Positions 1 to 5,596 of a DNA stretch of 12,508 nucleotides are shown in pieces. The notes under the pieces were generated by a model. The model ran no database searches, had not been told where the DNA came from, and saw only the letters and a program-made list of their open reading frames with translations. The position numbers and the translations under genes were made by a program. Where the stretch lies: assembly GCA_004283105.1 (NCBI GenBank), contig SHLN01000051.1, positions 1-12,508 of the forward strand, written 5' to 3'. Positions within the stretch are counted from its first letter, which is position 1. Each line of letters opens with the position of its first letter. The stretch is from Acidimicrobiia bacterium (GTDB taxonomy: Bacteria; Actinomycetota; Acidimicrobiia; Spongiisociales; SHLN01).

Positions 1-30
1 TCGGCGGTTCGAGCCCGTCAACGCCCACGA
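1..30 (+). tRNA. 3' end of a tRNA-Val-like gene, cut by the window edge
   Basis: These bases hold the T arm (3-19), the acceptor 3' strand (20-26) and discriminator A27, followed by CGA rather than an encoded CCA. The rest lies upstream, so this could be the tail of an intact tRNA-Val that founded the array, or simply another truncated unit. An intact gene would need a 5' acceptor strand reading GGGCGTT about 50-60 bases upstream of position 1. The tRNA-Val identity rests on the T arm and, in the downstream units, the D-arm and anticodon-stem sequence. Confidence 0.4.
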
Positions 31-100
31 AGGGAGAGCGCTTCCCTACCCATCACCCAGAGGGAAGAGATCGGCGGTTCGAGCCCGTCAACGCCCACGA
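31..100 (+). pseudogene. Truncated tRNA-Val-like unit with enlarged anticodon loop, copy 1
   Basis: The unit starts in the D loop (AGGGAGAGC) directly after the previous unit's CGA end. The anticodon-like stem pairs 41-47 with 61-67 (CTTCCCT/AGGGAAG, 7 bp, perfect) around a 13-nt loop at 48-60. A normal tRNA has a 5-bp stem and a 7-nt loop. The loop contains T53 followed by CAC (54-56), a valine anticodon after a U33-like base, which may be chance. The variable region, T arm and acceptor 3' strand follow in normal order. With no 5' acceptor strand it cannot form a standard acceptor stem, so I call it a pseudo-tRNA. It could still be transcribed as a structured RNA. Confidence 0.7.
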
Positions 101-170
101 AGGGAGAGCGCTTCCCTACCCATCACCCAGAGGGAAGAGATCGGCGGTTCGAGCCCGTCAACGCCCACGA
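101..170 (+). pseudogene. Truncated tRNA-Val-like unit with enlarged anticodon loop, copy 2
   Basis: This unit is base-for-base identical to the one at 31-100, including the 7-bp anticodon-like stem (111-117 with 131-137), the 13-nt loop (118-130) and the T arm (143-159). Perfect identity between copies means recent duplication or ongoing homogenisation. The next five bases (171-175, AGGGA) begin a further unit that then diverges. Confidence 0.7.
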
Positions 171-197
171 AGGGAACCACCAACTAGGGGGTTCTCT
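171..197 (+). terminator. Stem-loop closing the tRNA-derived array
   Basis: AGGGAACC (171-178) pairs with GGTTCTCT (190-197) in an 8-bp stem with one G-T wobble around an 11-nt loop. It uses the first five bases of the aborted repeat unit as part of its left arm. It lies right after the last tRNA-like 3' end, where a tRNA-operon terminator is expected. There is no following T-run, so factor-independent termination is uncertain. Confidence 0.35.
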
Positions 198-358
198 GCG
201 AGTACTGGGCTGACTCCGTCCCGACAAAGCCCGAGTGAGCATTCGCAACCAGCGTTGGGCCATGCCATCCCTTGGGGGGCCGGTAGTCGGCACACCCGCA
301 TCACCACCCTGCCGACGGGGACTCGGCTAGGTTCGGCCCGTCACAGGGAGGAGACACC

Positions 359-730
359 ATGGCGAATCCGATCGTTCACTTCGAATTGATGGGGCCAGAC
401 GGCAAGCAGCAGAAGGCGTTCTACGAGTCGATGTTCGGCTGGCAACTCGAAGCCGTCCCCGGGTTCGGTGACTACTTCACGGTCGAGAAGGACGCCATCG
501 GCGTTGGTGGGGCCGTTGGACAGGGTCCGGAGGAATCACCCGCCTACCTGACGATCTACCTCGAGGTTGCCGACATCGATGCCCATCTGGCACGAATCGA
601 GGAGGCGGGCGGGAACACGATCACGCCCCGCACGGTCATTCCCGGTACCATCACGTTCGCCATGTTTGCGGACCCGGCCGGCAATGTCGTCGGTCTGGTC
701 GAGCAAGACGACGCGGAAGCGACCGGCTAG
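359..730 (+). CDS. VOC family (glyoxalase/bleomycin-resistance-like) protein
   Basis: This 123-aa protein is a single-domain member of the vicinal oxygen chelate superfamily, close in style to the small bacterial proteins of the COG3324 type. The first half gives the beta strand VHFEL (6-10) and the helix FYESMFGW (21-28). The second half gives the VADIDAHLARIEEAGG helix (70-85) and the terminal FADPAGNVVGLVE strand (103-115). H7 and E115 sit where metal ligands are usually found. The substrate cannot be told from sequence; members include dioxygenases, lyases and resistance proteins. The ATG start is set by a strong Shine-Dalgarno sequence, AGGGAGGAG at 345-353, five bases upstream. The gene converges on the secreted glycosidase-like gene with only 3 bp between stop codons. 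It stands alone after the tRNA-derived array, so context gives no pathway. Confidence 0.92.
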   Translation: MANPIVHFELMGPDGKQQKAFYESMFGWQLEAVPGFGDYFTVEKDAIGVGGAVGQGPEESPAYLTIYLEVADIDAHLARIEEAGGNTITPRTVIPGTITFAMFADPAGNVVGLVEQDDAEATG

Positions 731-741
731 CCCTCAGCCGG
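723..741. terminator. Hairpin spanning two convergent stop codons
   Basis: CCGGCT (723-728) pairs with AGCCGG (736-741) around a 7-nt loop. The stop codons of the two convergent genes (728-730 on +, 734-736 on -) fall inside or at the edge of the structure. A second GC inverted repeat, GCCGGC at 737-742 and 755-760, overlaps it. There are no T-runs, so this is a candidate bidirectional terminator on position and symmetry only. Confidence 0.35.
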
Positions 742-2464
742 CTTCGGTCCGGACGCCGGCCACCGGCACCCAGCCTGGCTCACCCCAGGAGTAAGTGACG
801 TCGGGTGCGCCTGAGCTGTTGGAGTTGCGGAGCCGCACCTCGCCGTCGTCAACGACCCCGACCGTTTCTATTCCGTCACCGTCCCAGTCTCCGACCGCGA
901 GGCTCTCGACCTGGCCGACGCTGAAGGAGCCGTCGGTTGAGGCGAGATCGCCTGACGGCAGATCGTTGGTGAGGTAGACCATGCCGGTAGACGGCCGGTA
1001 GAGAAGCACCTCATCGAGGGTCCCACCGTCGATGTTGCCGGCCATGGCGATGTCGTCCGGCTGCCCGAACCAGAATTCGAGGTCGGCGGGCCCGGTGCTG
1101 TTGGCATTGCGAAGGAACAGCTTGCCGGCCCGGCTGATACCGAGGCTGTCACGGCCGTCGCCGTTCCAATCGCCGACGAACACCTGGTCACCGGGAATGC
1201 CGTAGAAGAACGTCAGGGCCGGGTCCCCGACGGCGACCGACCCATCGGCCGGGAACACATTCGTCAGATATACGAACCCGTTCGACGACCGGAACATCCC
1301 GGGAGTGGCAACCCCATCGCCGTCCCAGTCTCCGAGCAGCGGGGTATCGCCCGGCATCCCATACCAGAACGTCCAATCCGGCTGTCCGTCGACCCGCACA
1401 TGCCACAACCCGTTCGGCTCCACCAGCACGATCTCGGCCACAGGCTCCGGTTCCGGTTCCGGTTCGGGATCGGGGACGAGAACCTCTATCGCGGCCTGTT
1501 CGCCGGGCGAGCCGAGCGATGCGATCGCCGTCGGATACCACCCCCAGCGATCGGCGTGCCCGTACACATACCCGACCGCCCCGGAGGCCAGTATCGCTTC
1601 GGCGTCGGCGCGGATGTCATCGGCATCATGGGGTTCGGTCCAGCTGCAGAATGGTGGCTGATCCTCCTCGTACCGAACCTCGGCGGCCACCACCGGCTTG
1701 CCGTGGACCGCCAGCGCCTCGAGAGCGCTCTGGAGCTCAGCAGGTGTGAGACAGTGCTGGTTGAGCGATACGTAGTCGAGCCAGGGCTCGCCAGCGAAGA
1801 TGTTGAAGCTGGAGGTGAATCCCCCCGGACCGTACGTCTTCGGCTCGGGCGCTCCGGCGGCATCCAACCCGGCGGCCATCATCGACCACGTCTCGGCCGT
1901 CGACGCCTCGCTGTCTCCGAACCAGTAGTCGCCGCCCAGCACCCACGAATCGAGACCGGCGTGGTTGCCCCAGCGTTGTCCGAGGAGGAAGCCGTAGTCG
2001 TAGGCCTTTTGCCCATTGTTGGGGTCGTCGGGATCGAACCAGTCGTCGAACGGCGTCGGCGGTTCCCTGTCCTGCAGGCCGGGACGGACTCCGGCATAGT
2101 CGGCGGCCCACGCGATGGCGACGGCAACCTGGATACCGCGCTCGGCGGCCTCGTCGAGGATGAAGTCCATCCGGGCCAGGTAGGCGGGATTGGGTGGCGA
2201 GAAGCTCTCCATGGCGATGTTCGTCCCCGGGATCTTGTCGGACAGGCCTCCCTGCCAGGTGAAGGGGGCGAGGGAGACCCAGGTCCCGTCGAACCCGTTG
2301 TCGGCCAGATGCGTGAGGTACTGCTCGATCTCGGCGTCGGTGGCGTTGTTGGGAAGCGACCAGGCGGTATCCCACAGGCGGACCTGTTGAGCGGCACCGA
2401 CCGGCGCGGCCGGAAACAGGGATGCCACGAGGGCGAACAAAAGCGCCGCAACCACTGTTCGCAT
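734..2464 (-). CDS. Secreted apiosidase-like (DUF4038/GH140-type) protein with DWDGDG repeat domain
   Basis: This 576-aa protein starts with a Sec signal peptide (MRTVV, a hydrophobic core, then a likely cut near APVGAA, residues 20-25). Residues 30-325 resemble DUF4038/GH140 TIM-barrel glycosidases: DTAW (32-35), YLTHLADNGFDG (49-60), VLGGDYWFG (175-183) and KPVVAAEVRYEE (256-267). By family analogy D179 and E262 are the likely catalytic acid and base. A Pro-Glu linker (331-341) leads to four repeats plus a partial fifth, each with an aromatic-Gly-x-Pro turn and a DWDGDG-like Ca-binding loop (379-384, 432-437, 478-482 degenerate, 526-531). These are typical of FG-GAP/VCBS-like beta-propeller modules. 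The ATG is fixed by GGAGGAA at 2471-2477, six bases upstream. Extracellular cleavage of a plant or algal side-chain glycan is plausible, but the substrate is unknown. The gene is divergent from the sigma factor. Confidence 0.85.
   Translation of the reverse strand: MRTVVAALLFALVASLFPAAPVGAAQQVRLWDTAWSLPNNATDAEIEQYLTHLADNGFDGTWVSLAPFTWQGGLSDKIPGTNIAMESFSPPNPAYLARMDFILDEAAERGIQVAVAIAWAADYAGVRPGLQDREPPTPFDDWFDPDDPNNGQKAYDYGFLLGQRWGNHAGLDSWVLGGDYWFGDSEASTAETWSMMAAGLDAAGAPEPKTYGPGGFTSSFNIFAGEPWLDYVSLNQHCLTPAELQSALEALAVHGKPVVAAEVRYEEDQPPFCSWTEPHDADDIRADAEAILASGAVGYVYGHADRWGWYPTAIASLGSPGEQAAIEVLVPDPEPEPEPEPVAEIVLVEPNGLWHVRVDGQPDWTFWYGMPGDTPLLGDWDGDGVATPGMFRSSNGFVYLTNVFPADGSVAVGDPALTFFYGIPGDQVFVGDWNGDGRDSLGISRAGKLFLRNANSTGPADLEFWFGQPDDIAMAGNIDGGTLDEVLLYRPSTGMVYLTNDLPSGDLASTDGSFSVGQVESLAVGDWDGDGIETVGVVDDGEVRLRNSNSSGAPDVTYSWGEPGWVPVAGVRTEAG
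1446..1475 (-). repeat. Hexanucleotide repeat encoding the Pro-Glu linker
   Basis: About three tandem CCGGAA-type hexamers (read on the minus strand), with degenerate flanks, encode alternating Pro-Glu residues between the glycosidase-like and repeat domains. The period is a multiple of three, so copy-number change would lengthen or shorten the linker without a frameshift. Confidence 0.6.
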
Positions 2465-2506
2465 TCTTTGTTCCTCCGCTCGACCGCGTTCCGTGCTTTC
2501 CGGGTC

Positions 2507-2512
2507 AGTGTA
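2507..2512 (-). promoter_or_regulatory. Candidate -10 element for the secreted glycosidase-like gene
   Basis: TACACT (TAnnnT form, minus strand) lies 43-48 bases upstream of the start codon. It would give a leader of about 35 bases containing the Shine-Dalgarno sequence. No convincing -35 hexamer is seen at 16-18 bp. The call rests on position and a loose consensus only. Confidence 0.25.
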
Positions 2513-2520
2513 CTTCCAAG

Positions 2521-2549
2521 CCGGCTGCCGGGAGCACGCACAACGTGCG
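2521..2549. repeat. Two small dyads in the divergent promoter region
   Basis: CCGGC-T-GCCGG (2521-2531) is followed by CGCAC-AAC-GTGCG (2537-2549), each with perfect 5-bp arms. They lie between the start codons of the secreted glycosidase-like gene and the sigma factor gene, just upstream of the glycosidase -10 candidate. They could be operators for a dimeric regulator, but such short dyads are not rare in GC-rich DNA. The rest of 2465-2661 shows no gene. Confidence 0.35.
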
Positions 2550-2661
2550 ATTCAAACCAGCAATATCGGTCATGGTCGCCGGATCGGAGATGCTCAAGCC
2601 GTCGCCGACACGGTCCGAAACAAACGGAAGGCCTTATCACACTCGAGGAGTCTGCCCGCAC

Positions 2662-3594
2662 ATGTCACGACCGCGACCGCAGGACAACTGGGATGCCATG
2701 GTCAAGCTCTACCTTGACGAAATCGGCACCTACGACTTGCTCGACGCTGAAGGTGAGATAGAACTCGCCAAGCTCATCGAAGAGGGCGAAGAGGCCCGCC
2801 AATCGCTCACGAGGGCGCGATCGGGTGCTCGCCGGGCCGAACTGGAGGAGATCCTCCTCGCCGGTGAGGACGCCAAGGCGGCGTTCATCCAGGCCAACCT
2901 TCGGCTCGTTGTGTCGATTGCGAAGCGATATACCGCGTCGGGCCTTCCCTTCCTCGACCTCATTCAGGAAGGCAACCTCGGCTTGATTCGGGCCGTCGAG
3001 AAGTTCGACTGGAAAAAGGGCTTCAAGTTCTCGACGTACGCAACGTGGTGGATCCGCCAGGCCATCAACCGGGCCATTGCCGACAAGGCACGCACCATTC
3101 GCGCCCCGGTACACATGACCGACGCCATCGGCCGCATCCAGAAGGCCGAATCGTTCATCTACGCCAGGCTGGGCCGGTCACCGACCATCGAGGAGCTCGT
3201 CGAGGAGACGGGAATCGAGCGCCGCAAGGTCATGCAGGCCATCAAGGTGGCCCCCGAACCGATCTCGATCTTCGATCCGGTCGGCGAGGATGGCGCCACC
3301 GTCGGCGACTTCATCGAAGACCATGAGTCGCTCAGCCCGTTCGAGTTTGCCGCCGCCAATCAGCGCAAGAAGGTGCTCGGGCAGCTTCTCAGCAAGCTGA
3401 ACGAGCGGGAACAGCGGGTTCTCACCCTTCGGTTCGGACTGCAGGATGGAATACCCCGCACGCTCGACCAGGTCGGCCAGGAGTTCCGGCTCACCCGGGA
3501 GCGGATCCGTCAAATCGAGGGCAAGGCGATGGCCAAGCTGCGCCATCCTGCCAATCCCGGCGAAGTACAGGGATTCGTCTCCCTCAAAGGCTGA
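2662..3594 (+). CDS. RNA polymerase sigma factor, RpoD/SigA family without region 1.1
   Basis: This 310-aa sigma-70 protein directs RNA polymerase to promoters. Region 1.2 spans about 11-44 (MVKLYLDEIG). Region 2 spans about 75-150, with NLRLVVSIAKRY, LDLIQEGNLGLIRAVEKFD and FSTYATWWIRQAINRAI, the core-binding, -10 recognition and melting segments. Region 3 spans about 150-235. Region 4 spans about 240-296, with LNEREQRVLTLRFGL and the helix-turn-helix TLDQVGQEFRLTRERIRQIE for -35 contact. It lacks region 1.1 and a long acidic N terminus, so it is probably a group 2 (HrdB/SigB-like) factor, although a short primary sigma is possible. I chose ATG 2662 because CGAGGAG lies 11 bases upstream. 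The frame stays open to 2422, but that stretch overlaps the divergent promoter region and does not look like sigma protein. A lipoprotein gene follows 21 bp downstream. Confidence 0.94.
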   Translation: MSRPRPQDNWDAMVKLYLDEIGTYDLLDAEGEIELAKLIEEGEEARQSLTRARSGARRAELEEILLAGEDAKAAFIQANLRLVVSIAKRYTASGLPFLDLIQEGNLGLIRAVEKFDWKKGFKFSTYATWWIRQAINRAIADKARTIRAPVHMTDAIGRIQKAESFIYARLGRSPTIEELVEETGIERRKVMQAIKVAPEPISIFDPVGEDGATVGDFIEDHESLSPFEFAAANQRKKVLGQLLSKLNEREQRVLTLRFGLQDGIPRTLDQVGQEFRLTRERIRQIEGKAMAKLRHPANPGEVQGFVSLKG

Positions 3595-3603
3595 GCTGCC
3601 TGA

Positions 3604-3609
3604 TAGTGT
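3604..3609 (+). promoter_or_regulatory. Candidate -10 element for a leaderless lipoprotein mRNA
   Basis: TAGTGT is followed by exactly six bases and then the ATG at 3616, which puts the expected transcription start on the A of the start codon. No Shine-Dalgarno sequence is present. Leaderless transcripts with a TAnnnT box about 7 bases upstream are common in Actinobacteria. No clear -35 is seen, and the element lies in the 21-bp gap after the sigma factor gene. Confidence 0.45.
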
Positions 3610-3615
3610 GCGCCG

Positions 3616-4146
3616 ATGACCAGGCGCTTCATTCCCATTGTGATCGTGTTGCTCGTGGCCGCCGGGTGCTCGGGCGAGGCAGAGGACCCGACCGCCACCT
3701 ACTTCGAGGATGCCGCCGTGATCTCGACCCTGTACGAGGCCTCGGCCCTCACCCACTTCACCGACTACCGCACCGCCCTCGAAGGAGCCACGGCCGAGAC
3801 CGGCGATCGTATCTTCGTCGAGGCGAACCAGACCCTGTTTGCGGGCCTCTCCGACGCCTTCGATACCGCCGTTACCGGGCTCTCGGGACTCACTCCGCCG
3901 GACACCGCAGTGAGCGAGCATGATGCCTGGGTATCGGCTGCCCGGGCTCTCCGCGATGTCTTCCAGGACGCCGACGGCCAGTTGGCCCAGTTGACGGAAG
4001 CCCCCGAAGCCAACACCGTCGTGAGCGGACTCCCGCTCGCCGACCTCCAAGCCGCCTACAGGACGGCGTGTGAAAGCGTGGCCGCGCTCGCCGACGGTGA
4101 GCCGGTGGCGACCATCGCCTGCCAGCCGCCCGGCAACGGCGCTTAG
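3616..4146 (+). CDS. Small lipoprotein of unknown function
   Basis: This 176-aa protein has a type II signal peptide: Arg-Arg at 3-4, the hydrophobic stretch IPIVIVLLVAA, and lipobox VAAGC with the lipidated Cys at 18. The mature part begins SGEAEDPTATYFEDAA, is acidic, rich in Ala/Thr/Asp and predicted largely helical, with one further Cys pair (near the C-terminal ACESV and IACQPP). I do not recognise a family. It is probably anchored to the outer face of the cytoplasmic membrane. It starts 21 bp after the sigma factor gene but has its own candidate leaderless promoter, so co-transcription is possible but not required. Its stop codon is 4 bp from the zwf stop on the opposite strand. Its function cannot be inferred from either neighbour. 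Confidence 0.83.
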   Translation: MTRRFIPIVIVLLVAAGCSGEAEDPTATYFEDAAVISTLYEASALTHFTDYRTALEGATAETGDRIFVEANQTLFAGLSDAFDTAVTGLSGLTPPDTAVSEHDAWVSAARALRDVFQDADGQLAQLTEAPEANTVVSGLPLADLQAAYRTACESVAALADGEPVATIACQPPGNGA

Positions 4147-4150
4147 CCGC

Positions 4151-5596
4151 TCAGCCCTGCCACCACCGGTCACCGGTGTCGTAGGGGAGCTTCGTCGACC
4201 CGGGAGGACCCCAGGTGCCGGCCGCGTAGTGCTCTGGCATCGGCGGGTTATCGAGGATCGGCTGATAGAGGCTCCAGGCGGCCTCCACCTCGTCGGACCG
4301 GACGAACAACGTCTGATCCCCCAGCACGATGTCCTCGATGAGGGTCTCATAGGCATCCGGCAGTGAACCGAACGCTGCGTCGTACCGGAAGTCGAGCGGC
4401 ACCGTTTGCAGACGCATGTCCTCTTCGGGGGCTTTCACGTCGAAGAGCAGCTCGAACCCTTCGTTTGGCTGAAGGGTGATGACGATGGCGTCGGAGTGAA
4501 CCTCGCACGTACCGTCCACTTCGAACAGGCACACCGGCGGTTCGCGGAATCGAACCACGATCTGGGTGAGCCGCTCCGGGAACCGCTTGCCGGTGCGGAG
4601 GTAGAACGGAACGCCCTGCCAGCGCCAATTGTCGATGAAGAGTCGCAGGCTCACCGCCGTCTCGGTCACCGAATTCTCCGCGACGCCGGGCTCCTCCAGG
4701 TAGCCGGGTACGGTCTCGTCGTCGATCAGGCCGCCCACGTACTGACCAAACACCACGTCGTCGGCGGCAATCGGAACGACCGAGCGAAGCACCTTGACTT
4801 TCTCATCGCGGATGGCGTCGGCGTCGAGCTTGACGGGCGGCTCCATTGCCACCAGCGTCAGGACCTGCGTCACGTGGTTCTGGATCATGTCGCGGAACGC
4901 ACCGGCCTGGTCGTAATAGCCGGCCCGGGTTTCGAGACCGAGGTGCTCGCCAACGGTGATCTCGACACTGCGGACGAGCGAGCGATTCCACGAGTTCTCG
5001 AAGAGGGCATTGGCGAATCGAAACACCAGCAGGTTCTGAACCGTCTCCTTGCCGAGGTAATGATCGATGCGATACACCTGGTGCTCTTCGAACCGGGCGT
5101 GCACGAGCTCGTTGAGCGACCGGGCGGTCTCGAGCGAGTTTCCGAACGGTTTCTCGATGACGAGTCGGGTGAAGCCGGGGCTCCGGTTGAGTCCGACCTC
5201 CGCCAGCGCCTCGATGACCGGCGGAAATACCCGCGGAGGAATGGCGAGGTAGAACGCACGGTTGCCCGGGAGATCGTTGGCGGATTCGATGGCGGCAACC
5301 TTGTCCGCCACGGCCTGCCATCCACCCGCTTCCTCGGCATTCGAGACGTAGTGAACGGATGTGTCGCACCAGGCTGAGATGGCTTCAGGAGACAGACCCG
5401 CCAGCGCAAGGCTCTCGCGCGCCCACGCCCGGTATTCCTCGTCATCCTGGGCGGACCGACCGACCGCGAGCACATGGAACTTGTCCTGACAGCCGTTCTT
5501 CTCGGCGATGTCGGCGATGGCCGGGAGGAGCTTGCGACGGGTCAGGTCTCCGGCTCCTCCTACGATCACGAAGAGCGTGGGTTCGAAACGGCTCAT
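4151..5596 (-). CDS. zwf: Glucose-6-phosphate 1-dehydrogenase
   Basis: This cytoplasmic enzyme oxidises glucose-6-phosphate to 6-phosphogluconolactone, the entry step of the oxidative pentose phosphate pathway. At 481 aa it has normal family length. The nucleotide-binding motif is GGAGDLTRRKL (13-23), EKPFG is at 148-152, and the signature RIDHYLGKE at 176-184 carries D178 and H179; H241 follows in IQNH. These match D177, H178 and H240 of the Leuconostoc enzyme with a constant offset of one. R47 aligns with the Arg that binds the NADP 2'-phosphate. I start at ATG 5596, which has AAGGAGG four bases upstream; GTG at 5599 is in frame but sits almost against that ribosome site. It overlaps the gnd stop by one base (TGATG), so the two are translationally coupled. 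It is the last gene of the operon, with no opcA or pgl after it. Confidence 0.98.
   Translation of the reverse strand: MSRFEPTLFVIVGGAGDLTRRKLLPAIADIAEKNGCQDKFHVLAVGRSAQDDEEYRAWARESLALAGLSPEAISAWCDTSVHYVSNAEEAGGWQAVADKVAAIESANDLPGNRAFYLAIPPRVFPPVIEALAEVGLNRSPGFTRLVIEKPFGNSLETARSLNELVHARFEEHQVYRIDHYLGKETVQNLLVFRFANALFENSWNRSLVRSVEITVGEHLGLETRAGYYDQAGAFRDMIQNHVTQVLTLVAMEPPVKLDADAIRDEKVKVLRSVVPIAADDVVFGQYVGGLIDDETVPGYLEEPGVAENSVTETAVSLRLFIDNWRWQGVPFYLRTGKRFPERLTQIVVRFREPPVCLFEVDGTCEVHSDAIVITLQPNEGFELLFDVKAPEEDMRLQTVPLDFRYDAAFGSLPDAYETLIEDIVLGDQTLFVRSDEVEAAWSLYQPILDNPPMPEHYAAGTWGPPGSTKLPYDTGDRWWQG
4164..4178. terminator. Short GC hairpin beyond the lipoprotein stop
   Basis: CACCGG (4164-4169) pairs with CCGGTG (4173-4178) around a 3-nt loop, 17 bases after the lipoprotein stop codon and inside the last codons of zwf. 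It could slow polymerase leaving the lipoprotein gene. There is no T-run, and zwf coding constraint could also explain the sequence. Confidence 0.22.

Larger units (their letters stand above)
1..175 (+). repeat. 70-bp tandem repeat array derived from a tRNA-Val-like gene
   Basis: Positions 1-70 and 71-140 are identical, and 141-175 repeats the first 35 bases, giving 2.5 perfect copies with no spacers. The array starts at the window edge and may extend upstream. Each unit contains a canonical T arm (stem GGCGG/CCGTC around loop TTCGAGC; in the first copy 3-7, 8-14 and 15-19). It is followed by an acceptor 3' strand AACGCCC and discriminator A. Further along comes a D-arm 3' half (GGGAGAGC), an anticodon-like stem CTTCCCT/AGGGAAG and a 5-nt variable region. 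Order and sequence match bacterial tRNA-Val; the T arm is nearly identical to that of E. coli tRNA-Val as I recall it. The 5' acceptor strand and 5' D-stem are absent, so the units are not ordinary tRNAs. A collapsed or expanded assembly repeat cannot be excluded. Confidence 0.9.

Noticed and set aside
1..100. Intact tRNA gene wholly within the window
   Set aside because: No GGGCGTT-like 5' acceptor strand or 5' D-stem is found before any T arm inside the window, and the anticodon loop is 13 nt or larger.
1..175. CRISPR array
   Set aside because: The repeats are contiguous 70-bp units with no variable spacers and no cas genes; the content is tRNA-like.
328..333. TAGGTT as a -10 element for the VOC gene
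   Set aside because: No -35 partner, and spacing to the start is not diagnostic; too weak to list as a feature.
2422..2661. 80-codon N-terminal extension of the sigma factor
   Set aside because: It overlaps the divergent gene's start and promoter region, lacks sigma region 1.1 character, and ATG 2662 has a usable Shine-Dalgarno.
1400..2761. 453-codon plus-strand open frame opposite the secreted glycosidase-like gene
   Set aside because: Antisense shadow running through the signal-peptide region and into the sigma gene in the wrong frame.
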